From NCBI RefSeq assembly GCF_014287895.1, contig NZ_JACOPP010000022.1:1-51650 (forward strand): a stretch of 51,650 nucleotides of DNA. Direction: 5' to 3'. The DNA comes from Lawsonibacter hominis. GTDB taxonomy: Bacteria; Bacillota; Clostridia; Oscillospirales; Oscillospiraceae. The position numbers and the translations under genes were made by a program. Numbering within the stretch: position 1 is the first letter of the stretch; each line of letters opens with the position of its first letter. The notes under the pieces are model-generated. The model was not told the DNA's origin, made no database searches, and saw nothing but the letters and a program-made list of their open reading frames with translations. Shown one piece after another: positions 38,595 through 46,960 of the stretch.

Positions 38595-40175
38595 ATGAAG
38601 AAAAAAAGAACAATATACGAAAGTGCGATCATCGAAAACGCCCTTGATGTGATTTTTGGGCAGAGCGATGCTGCGTCTGCCATTCATACTGTTCTTGGAA
38701 TGCTGGGCGAGCATTTCAGCGCTGGCCGTGCATACATTTTTGAGGACGGCATCGATAATCTGGGCGGCAAGAACACCTATGAATGGTGTGCTGCGCAGGT
38801 TGCTCCACAGGAAGATAATTTTAAACATGTGAGCTACAAAGATGTTTTAGATTGCCCTATATCTGAATTATTTGAAGAAAACAGCGTCTGGTACCGATCG
38901 GACCTTTCAAAAATGGAGGACGGTCCGCTAAAAGAGCTTCTTTTGAACCAGAATATAAAAGCGGTAATTCTTGTTGCGTTATTTGAATATGGGGATTTTG
39001 TGGGATTTATTGGACTTGATTTTTGCGACGCACCGAAAGAGCTGTCAAGCGAGCAAATAGAAATTCTTCGGGTTATGGCAAAGATTATTTTTTACGTGAT
39101 ATCAGGAGCAAAATATGCCGAGTTGAGAGGGCTTGCCTCTTCGTTGCAAGAAAGGAGCAGGGACCTAAAGAATCAACTTTCTACCGAAAGAAAAGCATTT
39201 TTTGATGTCATGGGGAATAATGCGTTGTTTACGGTGCATTCCGACTTGACAGATGGGCTGATCATTGAAGATATTCTTGCGCCGGATGGAAGCAGCCTTC
39301 TTGCAGCCCTGGGGTTCAGTGTTCCTGCCCCCTATGATGAAGAGGGGCGTGCTTTCATCGAGAACAATCAGGTTGAGATGATTACTCCAAATGCCGCCCG
39401 CTGCTTTCAACACAAAGAGGCAATAAACATATTTTATGAAGGAATAGGTTCTGCTCCGTATGACATTTATATTGGCTCTACCGATATGTATGTCCGCATG
39501 AATGTTATCTTTTATAAAAACCAGGATAACGGGCATATCATGTGCTACTGTATGTGTACAGATATTAGCGAACAATATAAAGAAATCCGGCAGCTCAAAA
39601 AGCTGGAAACGATAAATGAACAGCTGAAATATGAATCGACTCATGACGGAACTACAAGGCTATTGAATAAATCAGCTGCGCAAGAACAAATCAAAACTTG
39701 CATCAACAGGAAGGACGGCAAAACAGGGGCATTGGTTTTGATAGATATCGATAGCTTTAAATCCATTAACGACCGTTTTGGCCATACTGTTGGAGACAAA
39801 GCTATTCTCAGTGTTGCCGAAACAATAAGAAAGAGGTTTCGGCAAACAGATGTATTAAGCCGTTTTGGCGGAGACGAATTTGTTGTTTTCATAAAAGATG
39901 TCTCCAATCCTTCGGGGCTCATGGATAGGATTGCAGACTTCTTATCGCATGTGACCGAACTGGTGATCGAAAAAGATAGGTCTGTTTACTTGACCTGCAG
40001 TGCTGGGATTGCCATCGCCAAGAATGGTGAAACGGATTTTGATACGCTTTACCGTCACGCAGACACAGCCCTGTACGTTTCGAAAAATAACGGGAAAAAT
40101 AGATATTATGTATATTCAGAGGAAATGAGGCTTGAGGATGCGTCTGTTGGCTCGGTAGAGCTTAGCCCCCAATAG
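38595..40175 (+). CDS. Diguanylate cyclase: GAF-like sensor, middle domain, GGDEF
   Basis: 526 residues, soluble. The N-terminus (~15-175) looks like a GAF sensor domain (MLGEHFSAGRAYIFEDGIDN, GFIGLDFCDAPKELSSEQIE). A PAS-like middle region follows, then a short coiled linker (QLKKLETINEQLKYEST) and a C-terminal GGDEF domain. The active loop GGDEF is intact at residues 425-429 (SRFGGDEFVVF). An inhibitory I-site RQTD (416-419) lies five residues before it, so it should make c-di-GMP with product feedback. Base composition is clearly more AT-rich than neighbouring genes, suggesting separate acquisition. It has its own promoter and terminator. Confidence 0.92.
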   Translation: MKKKRTIYESAIIENALDVIFGQSDAASAIHTVLGMLGEHFSAGRAYIFEDGIDNLGGKNTYEWCAAQVAPQEDNFKHVSYKDVLDCPISELFEENSVWYRSDLSKMEDGPLKELLLNQNIKAVILVALFEYGDFVGFIGLDFCDAPKELSSEQIEILRVMAKIIFYVISGAKYAELRGLASSLQERSRDLKNQLSTERKAFFDVMGNNALFTVHSDLTDGLIIEDILAPDGSSLLAALGFSVPAPYDEEGRAFIENNQVEMITPNAARCFQHKEAINIFYEGIGSAPYDIYIGSTDMYVRMNVIFYKNQDNGHIMCYCMCTDISEQYKEIRQLKKLETINEQLKYESTHDGTTRLLNKSAAQEQIKTCINRKDGKTGALVLIDIDSFKSINDRFGHTVGDKAILSVAETIRKRFRQTDVLSRFGGDEFVVFIKDVSNPSGLMDRIADFLSHVTELVIEKDRSVYLTCSAGIAIAKNGETDFDTLYRHADTALYVSKNNGKNRYYVYSEEMRLEDASVGSVELSPQ

Positions 40176-40240
40176 ACTATATACAAAGCAAATAAAATTA
40201 TAGATGCCAACAAATATGAGGTAAAAGGTCCGGACATTCC

Positions 40241-40272
40241 AAGGCGGCGGCTGTATACAGCCGCCGCCTTTT
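40241..40272. terminator. Bidirectional terminator between GGDEF and nitroreductase genes
   Basis: A perfect 30-nt palindrome (13-bp arms AAGGCGGCGGCTG / CAGCCGCCGCCTT, loop TATA) is followed by TT on the plus strand. It separates two convergent genes. Confidence 0.8.
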
Positions 40273-40311
40273 GCAAAACGCCCCCGGCTATGTCGATCGG
40301 GAAACATAGCG

Positions 40312-41019
40312 CTACTCCTTCAAAAATCTTCCGTCCTGCCCAAACGTGAAGCGGCCGCCCGCCGCCTCGGCGAAGTGCAGCTTGGCGATGCCCAGGTCGA
40401 TCCAGTCCATCGCCCGGCTGGCGTCCACCGCCGCCGTGACCGTGCCGCCATCATAGGTAAAGACCGGTTTCTGGCGGTTCACCGCGCTGGGAGCCAGACG
40501 CACGGCCTCCATGGCCGCCAGGACCCACGCGGGCGCGGTTTCATAGCCCCGCAGCCGCTGGGATACCGGCTTTCGTTTGCGGCTGAGGGCATGTCGAATC
40601 AGCTTCTCCTTCGTGGACTGCTCTGCCACATGGCCCACCGTTATCACGCACAGCATGGTTTCCCCATTGGGGATTGCGAACTGCCCCCGGTCAAAGGTGC
40701 CGCCGACCCAGCAGGTGCCAAGGCCCATGTCCGTCAAATCCAGCATCAGCTGCTCGCCGTAATAGCCGAGCTTTTCGGCTAGGTCAGGCAGGTCCGCCGC
40801 CCCCTTCAGAACGATGACGGAGCGCACGCCGGAGAACATTCCGTAGCTCTTTCGCATGGAGGTGAACGCCTTCCCGGCGTCCTCCGCAAAGGCGAAGGCC
40901 AGCCCGGATTCCCGGTTCAGTCCGTCGACCCCTGCGCGGATGTCCTCCTGCAGCTCCGCCGCGATGGGCGTTTGCAGATAGCTCCGCCTGGAGATGCGAT
41001 TGCGGATGGCCGCTCTCAT
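40312..41019 (-). CDS. Nitroreductase family protein (TM1586-type)
   Basis: 235 residues. It begins with IRNRISRRSYLQTPIAAELQ (FMN-phosphate-binding arginines). Further on it has GMFSGVRSVIVLKGA, EKLGYYGEQLMLDLTDMGLG and GTCWVGG, which match the TM1586 nitroreductase subfamily. The C-terminal half repeats a nitroreductase-like element (AVRLAPSAVNRQKPVFTYD). It is an FMN flavoprotein using NAD(P)H; substrate unknown. It overlaps the deformylase stop by ATGA, so the two are translationally coupled, an unusual pairing. Confidence 0.85.
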   Translation of the reverse strand: MRAAIRNRISRRSYLQTPIAAELQEDIRAGVDGLNRESGLAFAFAEDAGKAFTSMRKSYGMFSGVRSVIVLKGAADLPDLAEKLGYYGEQLMLDLTDMGLGTCWVGGTFDRGQFAIPNGETMLCVITVGHVAEQSTKEKLIRHALSRKRKPVSQRLRGYETAPAWVLAAMEAVRLAPSAVNRQKPVFTYDGGTVTAAVDASRAMDWIDLGIAKLHFAEAAGGRFTFGQDGRFLKE

Positions 41020-41426
41020 ATAATGATCCCCTCGCAGTGGTCGATCTCGTGCTGGATGATCTCCGCCGTCCAGCCGGTGAAGGTCTTGAAGCGCACCTGG
41101 AACGCCTCGTTCTGGTACCGCACCTTGATGGACCGGAACCGTTTCACCGTCCGGGCACCGGTGAGGGACAGGCAGCCCTCCTCCGCCTGATAAGGCCCGG
41201 AGCATTTGACGATCTCCGGGTTGAACAGGACCATGTGAGTGCCCCCGTTGTCGAAGGCGATGATGCGCTTGTTCGCGCCGATCATGTTGGCCGCCATGCC
41301 CACGCAGCCATCCTTGTGAGCTTCCAGCGTTTCCAGTAAATCCTGCGCCACGCAGAGGTCGTCCGCCGTAGCCGGCTTGGCCTTCTGGGCGAGAAACGCT
41401 TCGTCCTTGCAAATTTCCCGAATCAT
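41016..41426 (-). CDS. def: Peptide deformylase (short form)
   Basis: 136 residues. The three deformylase motifs are present: GCVGMAANMIG (motif 1, variant of GxGxAAxQ with Asn for Gln), EEGCLSL (motif 2, metal Cys) and IIQHEIDHCEGIII (motif 3, HExxH). It removes formyl from nascent proteins. The short C-terminus and the variant motif 1 suggest a secondary paralogue rather than the essential housekeeping copy. ATG 41426 has GGGGGAG 7 nt upstream; an in-frame ATG at 41465 is less likely. A dead tail of a homologue lies at 22307-22402. Confidence 0.88.
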   Translation of the reverse strand: MIREICKDEAFLAQKAKPATADDLCVAQDLLETLEAHKDGCVGMAANMIGANKRIIAFDNGGTHMVLFNPEIVKCSGPYQAEEGCLSLTGARTVKRFRSIKVRYQNEAFQVRFKTFTGWTAEIIQHEIDHCEGIII

Positions 41427-41446
41427 ATACGGTCTCCCCCGTGTGT

Positions 41447-42637
41447 TTATTCTCCTGCCAGCCACTTCAGGGCGCTGAAGGCGTGGAGCGCCGCGCCCCG
41501 GGTCAGAATGTCCTCGTTGAATACGACGTTTTCATTGTGCATGGGTTTTCCGAACCGCGGGTCCTCTGCCGCCGTACCGGCGCCCAGCAGCAGATAGGCG
41601 CAGGGCAGCTCGTAGGTGTAGGACGCGAAATCCTCCGAGCCCATTCCGCCCTCGTCCAGGGGGTAGACAGAGCGCTCCCCGAACAGCTCTCCGGCGAACC
41701 CCGCCATGCTGTCCACCAACTCCGGATCGTTGATCAACGGCGGCGCAGAGGCCAGCTCCTCCGCCGCAGCGCTGCCCCGGAAGGCCTCCGCCGTACCCTT
41801 GGCGATGACCCCGATGCGGTGCATGATCTTCGCGGAGAGCTCCCGATCAAAGGTGCGGATGCTGCCCTCCAGCACAGCCTCCTGCGGAATGATATTGGGG
41901 GCCTCGCCGCCGCTGAATTTCCCGATGGTCACAACAGCGGGCGTCTTTGCGGCGATCTCTCTGGCGGTGATGGTCTGGAGCGCCAGATAGACATGGGCGG
42001 CGATGTTGAGGGGGTCCACGCCGGTCTCCGGCATGGCGCCGTGGCAGCCCACGCCCCGGACGGTCACACGGAACAACGTGCAGCCTGCCATGAAGGTTCC
42101 CCGGCCGCACAGCACCAGACCGGAGGGTGTGCCGGAGTTGACGTGCAGCGCCAGTCCGGCCTGAGGTCTCGGGTCGTTCAGAACCCCTGCCGCCAGCATG
42201 GCCTTGGCTCCCGTAAAACCCTCCTCATCGGGCTGGAACACCAGCTTAACGGTACCCTTCAGCTCGTTTTGATGCGCTCGCAGAAGCCGCGCCGCCCCCA
42301 GCAGCATGGCCGCATGCATATCGTGGCCGCAAGCGTGCATGGCGCCGTTTTCAGACCGAAACGCCAGATCCGCCTGCTCCGTGATCCTCAGGGCATCCAT
42401 ATCGGCCCGCAGCAGGATGCACCTGCCCGTGTCCTCGCCGGTGATGGAGGCGATGATGCCGCTCTCGCAGATCTCCTCCGGCTCGTAACCAAGGGCGGTA
42501 AGCCGCCGCTTCACATATGCGCTGGTTTCCGGCAGGCAGGTGCCCACCTCGGGACTTCGATGGAGATTCCGCCGGTCGGCAAGGATCTCCGATCGGAATT
42601 GCTCCGCGGAATCCAAAATTGCTGTTGCATCGATCAT
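41447..42637 (-). CDS. M20-family amidohydrolase / N-acyl amino acid hydrolase
   Basis: 396 residues, the usual length. Metal-binding and catalytic motifs: ILLRADMDALRI, NGAMHACGHDMHAAMLLGAA, FQPDEEGFTGAKAML (catalytic Glu), and MGSEDFASYTYELPCAYLLL near the C-terminus. The dimerisation lid domain is in the middle (GCHGAMPETGVDPLNIAAHV). Dinuclear metal enzyme, cytoplasmic, cleaving N-acyl or carbamoyl groups from amino acids (hippurate hydrolase/aminoacylase type). AAGGAG lies about 10 nt upstream. Followed 20 nt later by deformylase. Confidence 0.93.
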   Translation of the reverse strand: MIDATAILDSAEQFRSEILADRRNLHRSPEVGTCLPETSAYVKRRLTALGYEPEEICESGIIASITGEDTGRCILLRADMDALRITEQADLAFRSENGAMHACGHDMHAAMLLGAARLLRAHQNELKGTVKLVFQPDEEGFTGAKAMLAAGVLNDPRPQAGLALHVNSGTPSGLVLCGRGTFMAGCTLFRVTVRGVGCHGAMPETGVDPLNIAAHVYLALQTITAREIAAKTPAVVTIGKFSGGEAPNIIPQEAVLEGSIRTFDRELSAKIMHRIGVIAKGTAEAFRGSAAAEELASAPPLINDPELVDSMAGFAGELFGERSVYPLDEGGMGSEDFASYTYELPCAYLLLGAGTAAEDPRFGKPMHNENVVFNEDILTRGAALHAFSALKWLAGE

Positions 42638-42679
42638 GATATCATACTCTCCTTACAGTTGTGTTTATCCCGAATCATG

Positions 42680-43222
42680 TCATGTTCTCCCGGTTTTCTT
42701 GCGGAGCTTTAATTCCACATTTCTTCTGCCGGCGATCGTTTGAAGTACCTCCGCCGCGTATCGGCTCTTTTCCTTCATGGGCAGTTCCCCGGCGGTGTAC
42801 AACTGCTCCATGGCCTCCCGCAGCTCGGACAGCTCCAGCAAATTGACCGCCAAGCAAAAGAAGGTCTTTCGGCGGCCGTCGTTATAGTGTTCCAACAGCT
42901 GGTTCAAAATCTGCACCTTCTCCGCCTGCTCGCGGTTGTACGCGCAGACGCCGATCTTCCGCGCCCGTTCCAGATCCGCTTTCTGCCGTCTGTGGGTGAT
43001 AAACGAGTCGAATTCCTCGCATCCGCTGTATTTTTCACAAGGGTATCGCCCGCATTCATGGCAGTATTCCACTTTTCCATGCTCCAGGCTGCACCGGGCG
43101 ATGGCGCAGGATTGGTTCCCGTTCCCGCACCCGCCGCAGTACTGCCCCAAAAACATGGGGCACAGGCCGCAGTTCAGCCCGCAGAGGGAAAGCAACTGAT
43201 TTTTTCGTTCGAACCCTTTCAT
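42680..43222 (-). CDS. DUF3795 domain-containing Cys-rich protein (copy 1)
   Basis: 180 residues. The N-terminal half is a cysteine cluster: SLCGLNCGLCPMFLGQYCGG, CGNGNQSCAIARCS and VEYCHECGRYPCEKYSGCEE, probably binding zinc or FeS. The C-terminal half is helical (ILNQLLEHYNDGRRKTFFCL). The DUF3795 family has no established function. ATG 43222 overlaps the DUF1801 stop (ATGA), so these two are coupled. A second, shorter DUF3795 gene lies at 44438. Confidence 0.85.
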   Translation of the reverse strand: MKGFERKNQLLSLCGLNCGLCPMFLGQYCGGCGNGNQSCAIARCSLEHGKVEYCHECGRYPCEKYSGCEEFDSFITHRRQKADLERARKIGVCAYNREQAEKVQILNQLLEHYNDGRRKTFFCLAVNLLELSELREAMEQLYTAGELPMKEKSRYAAEVLQTIAGRRNVELKLRKKTGRT

Positions 43223-43578
43223 GCCGTCAACTCCCCGAGAAAGGCTTTCACCGTTTTCTGCACTGCCGCAGGCGCCTGCTCGTCGCCGTATTGGATATTG
43301 ATGCACCGCTTGCCCGCCTTGCAGGAGGGCAGCTCCGCCCCCCGGCCGGGCCGCATAGTCCGCGCCGGAACAGCGGATGCTGAAATGGTTTTTGCCGCCG
43401 AGAAGGCTGCATGGCCCTCATTCCTCTTTCGGCCCACCCGCCGTATGGGCAGGGAGAAGGAGAGATCCGGACGCAGACCCGGGAACTCCCGCGCCAGGAA
43501 GGCGGCAAACTTCCTGCCGTAGGCCTGCCCGTTCCCGTTCTGGGTCTCGAAATATTCCGAAATTGCTCCAGACGCCAT
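43219..43578 (-). CDS. DUF1801-family protein with two compensating frameshifts
   Basis: 119 residues. The start SEYFETQNGNGQAYGRKFAA and the end LPSCKAGKRCINIQYGDEQA fit DUF1801 (YdhG/frataxin-like fold). In between, ~45 nt read nonsense (KTISASAVPARTMRPGRGAE), while the other frame gives the expected KNHFSIRCSGADYAAR. One A is missing in a 5-base run (43389-43393) and one base is extra in a 6-base C run (43338-43343). The protein is either altered internally or the assembly is wrong. ATG 43578 has AAGGAG 7 nt upstream. Confidence 0.72.
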   Translation of the reverse strand: MASGAISEYFETQNGNGQAYGRKFAAFLAREFPGLRPDLSFSLPIRRVGRKRNEGHAAFSAAKTISASAVPARTMRPGRGAELPSCKAGKRCINIQYGDEQAPAAVQKTVKAFLGELTA

Positions 43579-43597
43579 GGCGCGGCTCCTTATCGGT

Positions 43598-44359
43598 TCA
43601 CAGCCGGATTCCCCAGTCGCCATAGTCGAAGGCGCCGCTGCCGTGATGAAGCTTTCCCTCCGCCTTAAGCCGCCGCAGGGCCTCCCGCATACGAATCAGG
43701 ATGTCCGGCTGAATCTCCAGTGAATGGTGTGCGGGAAATACCTTTTTTACAGGCAATGCCGCGATCTTTTCCAACGAGGCGAGATAGGCCTCCGGGTCGG
43801 TGGAGGGATAATAGGCAAACAGCACATCCTTGTAAACCAAATCGCCCGTAAATAAATACCCGTTTTCCTTCTCCCAAAAGCATAAATGTCCCGGCGCGTG
43901 TCCGGGTGTATGCAGCGCTTCAATTTGCCGCCCGCCGATGTCAATCACAGCATGGTCGGCCAGCACCTTTGTCGGTATCCCCTGGAAGAACTCATAATTG
44001 CTTACGTCAAAGCCCTCGGGCAAATCACAGCGGTCAACGACCATTTCCCGGATTGTTTCCATGGACAGGGGAAACCCGCCGTTCAGCCAGTCCAATTCCG
44101 CAGAGTGGGCATAGAAGTCGGGGAAATACCTGTGTCCGCCTATGTGGTCCCAATGAACGTGCGTCGCCACCGCCGTAACGGGCTTATCGGTGAGCTTCAC
44201 CACTTCGTCGTAGATGTTGCAAATACCAAGCCCCGTATCAATCAGCAGGCTCCGTTCCCTGCCGTTCAGCAAATAGCAGTGCGTTTCCTCCCAGTGCCGG
44301 TATTCACTGATGATGTAAGTGTCCGCGTCGATTCTGTCTTTTGTAAACCAGTCGTTCAT
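43598..44359 (-). CDS. Metallo-beta-lactamase-fold hydrolase
   Basis: 253 residues. MBL motifs: THVHWDHIGGH (HxHxDH), then His in LHTPGHAPGHLCFWE, Asp in LFTGDLVY and a late His in VFPAHHSLEIQ. It is a glyoxalase-II-like soluble enzyme without a signal peptide, so not a secreted antibiotic lactamase. Substrate unknown (thioesters or lactones are common). AAAGGAG lies 9 nt before ATG 44359. It sits among small accessory genes. Confidence 0.9.
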   Translation of the reverse strand: MNDWFTKDRIDADTYIISEYRHWEETHCYLLNGRERSLLIDTGLGICNIYDEVVKLTDKPVTAVATHVHWDHIGGHRYFPDFYAHSAELDWLNGGFPLSMETIREMVVDRCDLPEGFDVSNYEFFQGIPTKVLADHAVIDIGGRQIEALHTPGHAPGHLCFWEKENGYLFTGDLVYKDVLFAYYPSTDPEAYLASLEKIAALPVKKVFPAHHSLEIQPDILIRMREALRRLKAEGKLHHGSGAFDYGDWGIRL

Positions 44360-44437
44360 GGTTCTGCGCTCCTTTGACCTCTCGTTTTTCCGGTTCATAA
44401 AATTGGGCTGTATCCGCTCCTGCGCCGGTAACGGCAG

Positions 44438-44767
44438 TCACAGAACGGGCCGCCGGATGCGACGAACAAATTCACTGTTTTCCATAAGGCTTGCTTGATA
44501 CCTTATGCTGTAGCTCTTTTCAAGGCTTTTTATCAACCTGCACGGATAATCGGAACACTCAAAGCAATAGGACAATTCCTTGGTTTTGACACAATCCTTT
44601 ATTTTGCACGTGCGGCAATGTTCCGGCTTTCCTCTGTCGCTGTTTAAGCAGCCTGCGCATGGTTTTTTGTGATAGCAATGCTTATAGCAAACCAGGCAAT
44701 TCATCCCGCAAGGAGCAAACATCATCTTATCAATTAGTCCTTTTGACATTTTCATACCATTTACCAC
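44438..44767 (-). CDS. DUF3795 domain-containing protein (copy 2, short)
   Basis: 109 residues. Cys-rich start FAPCGMNCLVCYKHCYHKKP, CAGCLNSDRG and SYCFECSDYPCRLIKSLEKS, ending RYQASLMENSEFVRRIRRPV. Relatives continue for some 20-40 residues after the equivalent of SLMEN, so it looks truncated at the C-terminus. Several ATGs (44767, 44755, 44749) could start it; none has a strong ribosome site. It follows the WYL regulator by 16 nt and may be cotranscribed with it. Confidence 0.75.
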   Translation of the reverse strand: MVNGMKMSKGLIDKMMFAPCGMNCLVCYKHCYHKKPCAGCLNSDRGKPEHCRTCKIKDCVKTKELSYCFECSDYPCRLIKSLEKSYSIRYQASLMENSEFVRRIRRPVL

Positions 44768-44783
44768 CGCTCAAATTCCAACT

Positions 44784-45755
44784 TTACAGCTCGTCCAACC
44801 GGGGTTGCTCTGAGAAAGGATGCTCCTTTTCGTATAAGGCGGCTATCTCCTGTACCCTGCGTTTCATTTCCGCGCGGATATGCGGCGGCTCCAGACACTC
44901 ACATTTACTCCCAAAGCTCATCAGAATGTCGTAGTAATAATCCTTCTCGATGAAAGGGAAGGTCACAATGTAGTGTTCCTCACCATCTGGCAGAAAGTGT
45001 TCATATGAGCAAAAATCCAGCACCCGTTCCATGACGGATTGATGAATGCGGATTTTGATTTCCATCTGCATCGTTTTCAGAAGATCCGCAACGTCCAGCT
45101 GAGGCTTTTCGTAATCCCGCGGCGTGAAAACGTCCTCCCGCATCTGCAGGTTCGACATGCGGGATAGCTTGAATAAACGGAATGCATTCCTTTTGCGGCA
45201 ATACCCTTGCAAATACCAGTGATTGCTTTTCAGCACAAGCTGATGCGGCTCGGCTGTTCGCTCGGTCTCAATTCCGTGGCGGTCCGTGTATGCAAAGGAA
45301 AGCAGCCTGCTTTCCTGCAACGCGGTTTTGATCATTTCTACATACGGCTGTATGTTCTGATTGCCCATCCACGGACTTAAATCAATGTGAAGCTGATTCG
45401 CTTTTAATGCGATATCGTTTGCCTGGGCGGCAGGAACAAAGCTCTTGACCTTCGCAAGCGCGTTTACCAGCTCATCCCCTCGCATCACGCTGGAAAGGTT
45501 GGAAAGCCCCATTAGGATGGCGGAAAGATCAGCGGTCGAAAAAACACGTTTATCAAGCTTGTATTCCCGCATGATCTCAAAGCCGCCGCCCACTCCCGAA
45601 GTGGAACAAACGGGAATCCCAGCCATATTGATCGTGTCCATGTCACGGTAGATCGTGCGGGGCGAGACTTCGAACATCTCTGCCAGCTCCTGTGCGCCGA
45701 CCCGTTCTTTTTCAAGGAGTATCATAATCAAACTGACAAGCCTGTCTACCCGCAT
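44784..45755 (-). CDS. YafY-type transcriptional regulator (HTH + WYL)
   Basis: 323 residues. The N-terminal HTH reads RVGAQELAEMFEVSPRTIYR, followed by DMDTINMAGIPVCST. The WYL ligand-binding domain has SNHWYLQGYCRKRNAFRLFK, and a C-terminal WCX-like extension follows. Such regulators usually repress or activate the divergent gene, here DJ-1/PfpI at 45869. ATG 45755 has GGGGAGG 10 nt upstream. The 113-nt gap has TTGACA (45814-45809, leftward) but no good -10 partner, so promoter positions are unresolved. Confidence 0.92.
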   Translation of the reverse strand: MRVDRLVSLIMILLEKERVGAQELAEMFEVSPRTIYRDMDTINMAGIPVCSTSGVGGGFEIMREYKLDKRVFSTADLSAILMGLSNLSSVMRGDELVNALAKVKSFVPAAQANDIALKANQLHIDLSPWMGNQNIQPYVEMIKTALQESRLLSFAYTDRHGIETERTAEPHQLVLKSNHWYLQGYCRKRNAFRLFKLSRMSNLQMREDVFTPRDYEKPQLDVADLLKTMQMEIKIRIHQSVMERVLDFCSYEHFLPDGEEHYIVTFPFIEKDYYYDILMSFGSKCECLEPPHIRAEMKRRVQEIAALYEKEHPFSEQPRLDEL

Positions 45756-45868
45756 CCGACGGCCGCCTCCCCAAACTCCCTTTTCATCGTGGATTATTGC
45801 CACACTATTGTCAACGATCGCATAGTACAATAAGATCATCAAAAACACAATGAGAACGGAGGAATTTT

Positions 45869-46507
45869 ATGGTTACAGTCTATGTCTACATTCTGGATAC
45901 GTTAGCTGATTGGGAACTGGGTTATGTTACCTCAAAGTTGCATTCCGGACGTTTCTTCAAAAAAGGCGCCCCTCAGTTATCCCTCAAAACAGTTGGTAAT
46001 GCCAAAGATCCGATTCATACGATGGGCGGGCTGACGGTGGTGCCGGATTGCCTGATTGACGATGTTGCTGTGTGTGAAACCAGCGTGCTGCTGCTGCCGG
46101 GGGCGAATACATGGAACGACCCCAAACAGGGGGCGATCATCGAAAAAGCAAGCGAACTTCTCTCGGCAGGCGCTACGGTAGGTGCGATCTGCGGGGCTAC
46201 CGCAGCCCTTGCCGGTTTCGGGCTGTTGGATGGGCGTCCGCATACCAGCAATGGGCCGGGATTCCTTGAAATGGTTGTTCCAGGTTACAAGGGACAAGGC
46301 TATTACATCGACCAGCCGTCTGTCTCGGATCACAACCTGATCACCGCAGGCTCCACCGGAAGCTTGCTGTGGGCGAAGCAAATTATTGCGCATTTGGGCG
46401 TTTTTGAATGGAATACGCTGGAATCCTGGTATGCATACTTCAGCACCGGTAAACCGGAATACTTCTACGCCCTCATGCAGACGTTGCCGTCCGGTGATGA
46501 GGCGTGA
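45869..46507 (+). CDS. DJ-1/PfpI family protein
   Basis: 212 residues. The nucleophile elbow is VGAICGATAALAGFGLLDGR with the reactive Cys. LLLPGANTWND and DHNLITAGSTGSLLWAKQII complete the class I glutamine-amidotransferase-like fold. Family members are glyoxalases, proteases or chaperone-like stress proteins. GGAGGA lies about 6 nt before ATG. Its position divergent to a WYL regulator suggests induction by a small molecule. A very common pairing, so probably a self-contained unit. Confidence 0.9.
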   Translation: MVTVYVYILDTLADWELGYVTSKLHSGRFFKKGAPQLSLKTVGNAKDPIHTMGGLTVVPDCLIDDVAVCETSVLLLPGANTWNDPKQGAIIEKASELLSAGATVGAICGATAALAGFGLLDGRPHTSNGPGFLEMVVPGYKGQGYYIDQPSVSDHNLITAGSTGSLLWAKQIIAHLGVFEWNTLESWYAYFSTGKPEYFYALMQTLPSGDEA

Positions 46508-46539
46508 TTTGCCGCTGCCTTGTTTGTGGCTGCCTGCAG

Positions 46540-46920
46540 TCAGCGCACTCCTTCTTTCACCAGCGCAAAAGCGTGAGCCTCCCGCAGCCAGCCCATCAAC
46601 TCGCCGTCCAGCTGGTCCGGCTCGGACACGATGGTGTGGTGGGTCCAGCGGTTGGGGTACGGCTCCACGGCCGCGGCGATGCGGGGCGAGTCCAGCCGGT
46701 GGGAAAGGCCGAAGGTCACGATTAGGAACACCTCCGGGCAGCCCTTCATCCGCCGCAGGGACACAAAGGCATAGCCGTACTTCACCTTGAAGGTGATTTG
46801 GGATTTTTGCACCTGCAAAGTGGTATCCGGGCACTCGGTCAGCAGCTTGTTCCGCAGCACCTCATACAGCGGTAATGCGCCGGGCGTCGTATTGAAAAAC
46901 ATCCGTTCATCTGATGTCAT
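46540..46920 (-). CDS. DUF5655-type protein
   Basis: 126 residues, no membrane segment. MFFNTTPGALPLYEVLRNKL and TFKVKYGYAFVSLRRMKGCP, then TFGLSHRLDSPRIAAAVEPY and GWLREAHAFALVK, follow the DUF5655 pattern, a small basic domain often seen in DNA-associated proteins. Function unknown. A dead 3' tail of a homologue is at 26295-26468. It lies 40 nt after the radical SAM gene, same strand. Confidence 0.75.
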   Translation of the reverse strand: MTSDERMFFNTTPGALPLYEVLRNKLLTECPDTTLQVQKSQITFKVKYGYAFVSLRRMKGCPEVFLIVTFGLSHRLDSPRIAAAVEPYPNRWTHHTIVSEPDQLDGELMGWLREAHAFALVKEGVR

Positions 46921-46960
46921 AATGAATCCTCCCTCATTCCGCCCGTGCCGCGCGGCCCCA

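Noticed and set aside
41441..42712. Plus-strand frame of 423 codons opposite the M20 gene
   Set aside because: Antisense to a full M20 amidohydrolase with all catalytic motifs; no independent support.
45808..45831. Promoter TTGTCA...TACAAT for the DJ-1 gene
   Set aside because: The spacer is only 12 nt, too short for a normal sigma-70/sigma-A promoter; another -35 (45797) would be 23 nt away.
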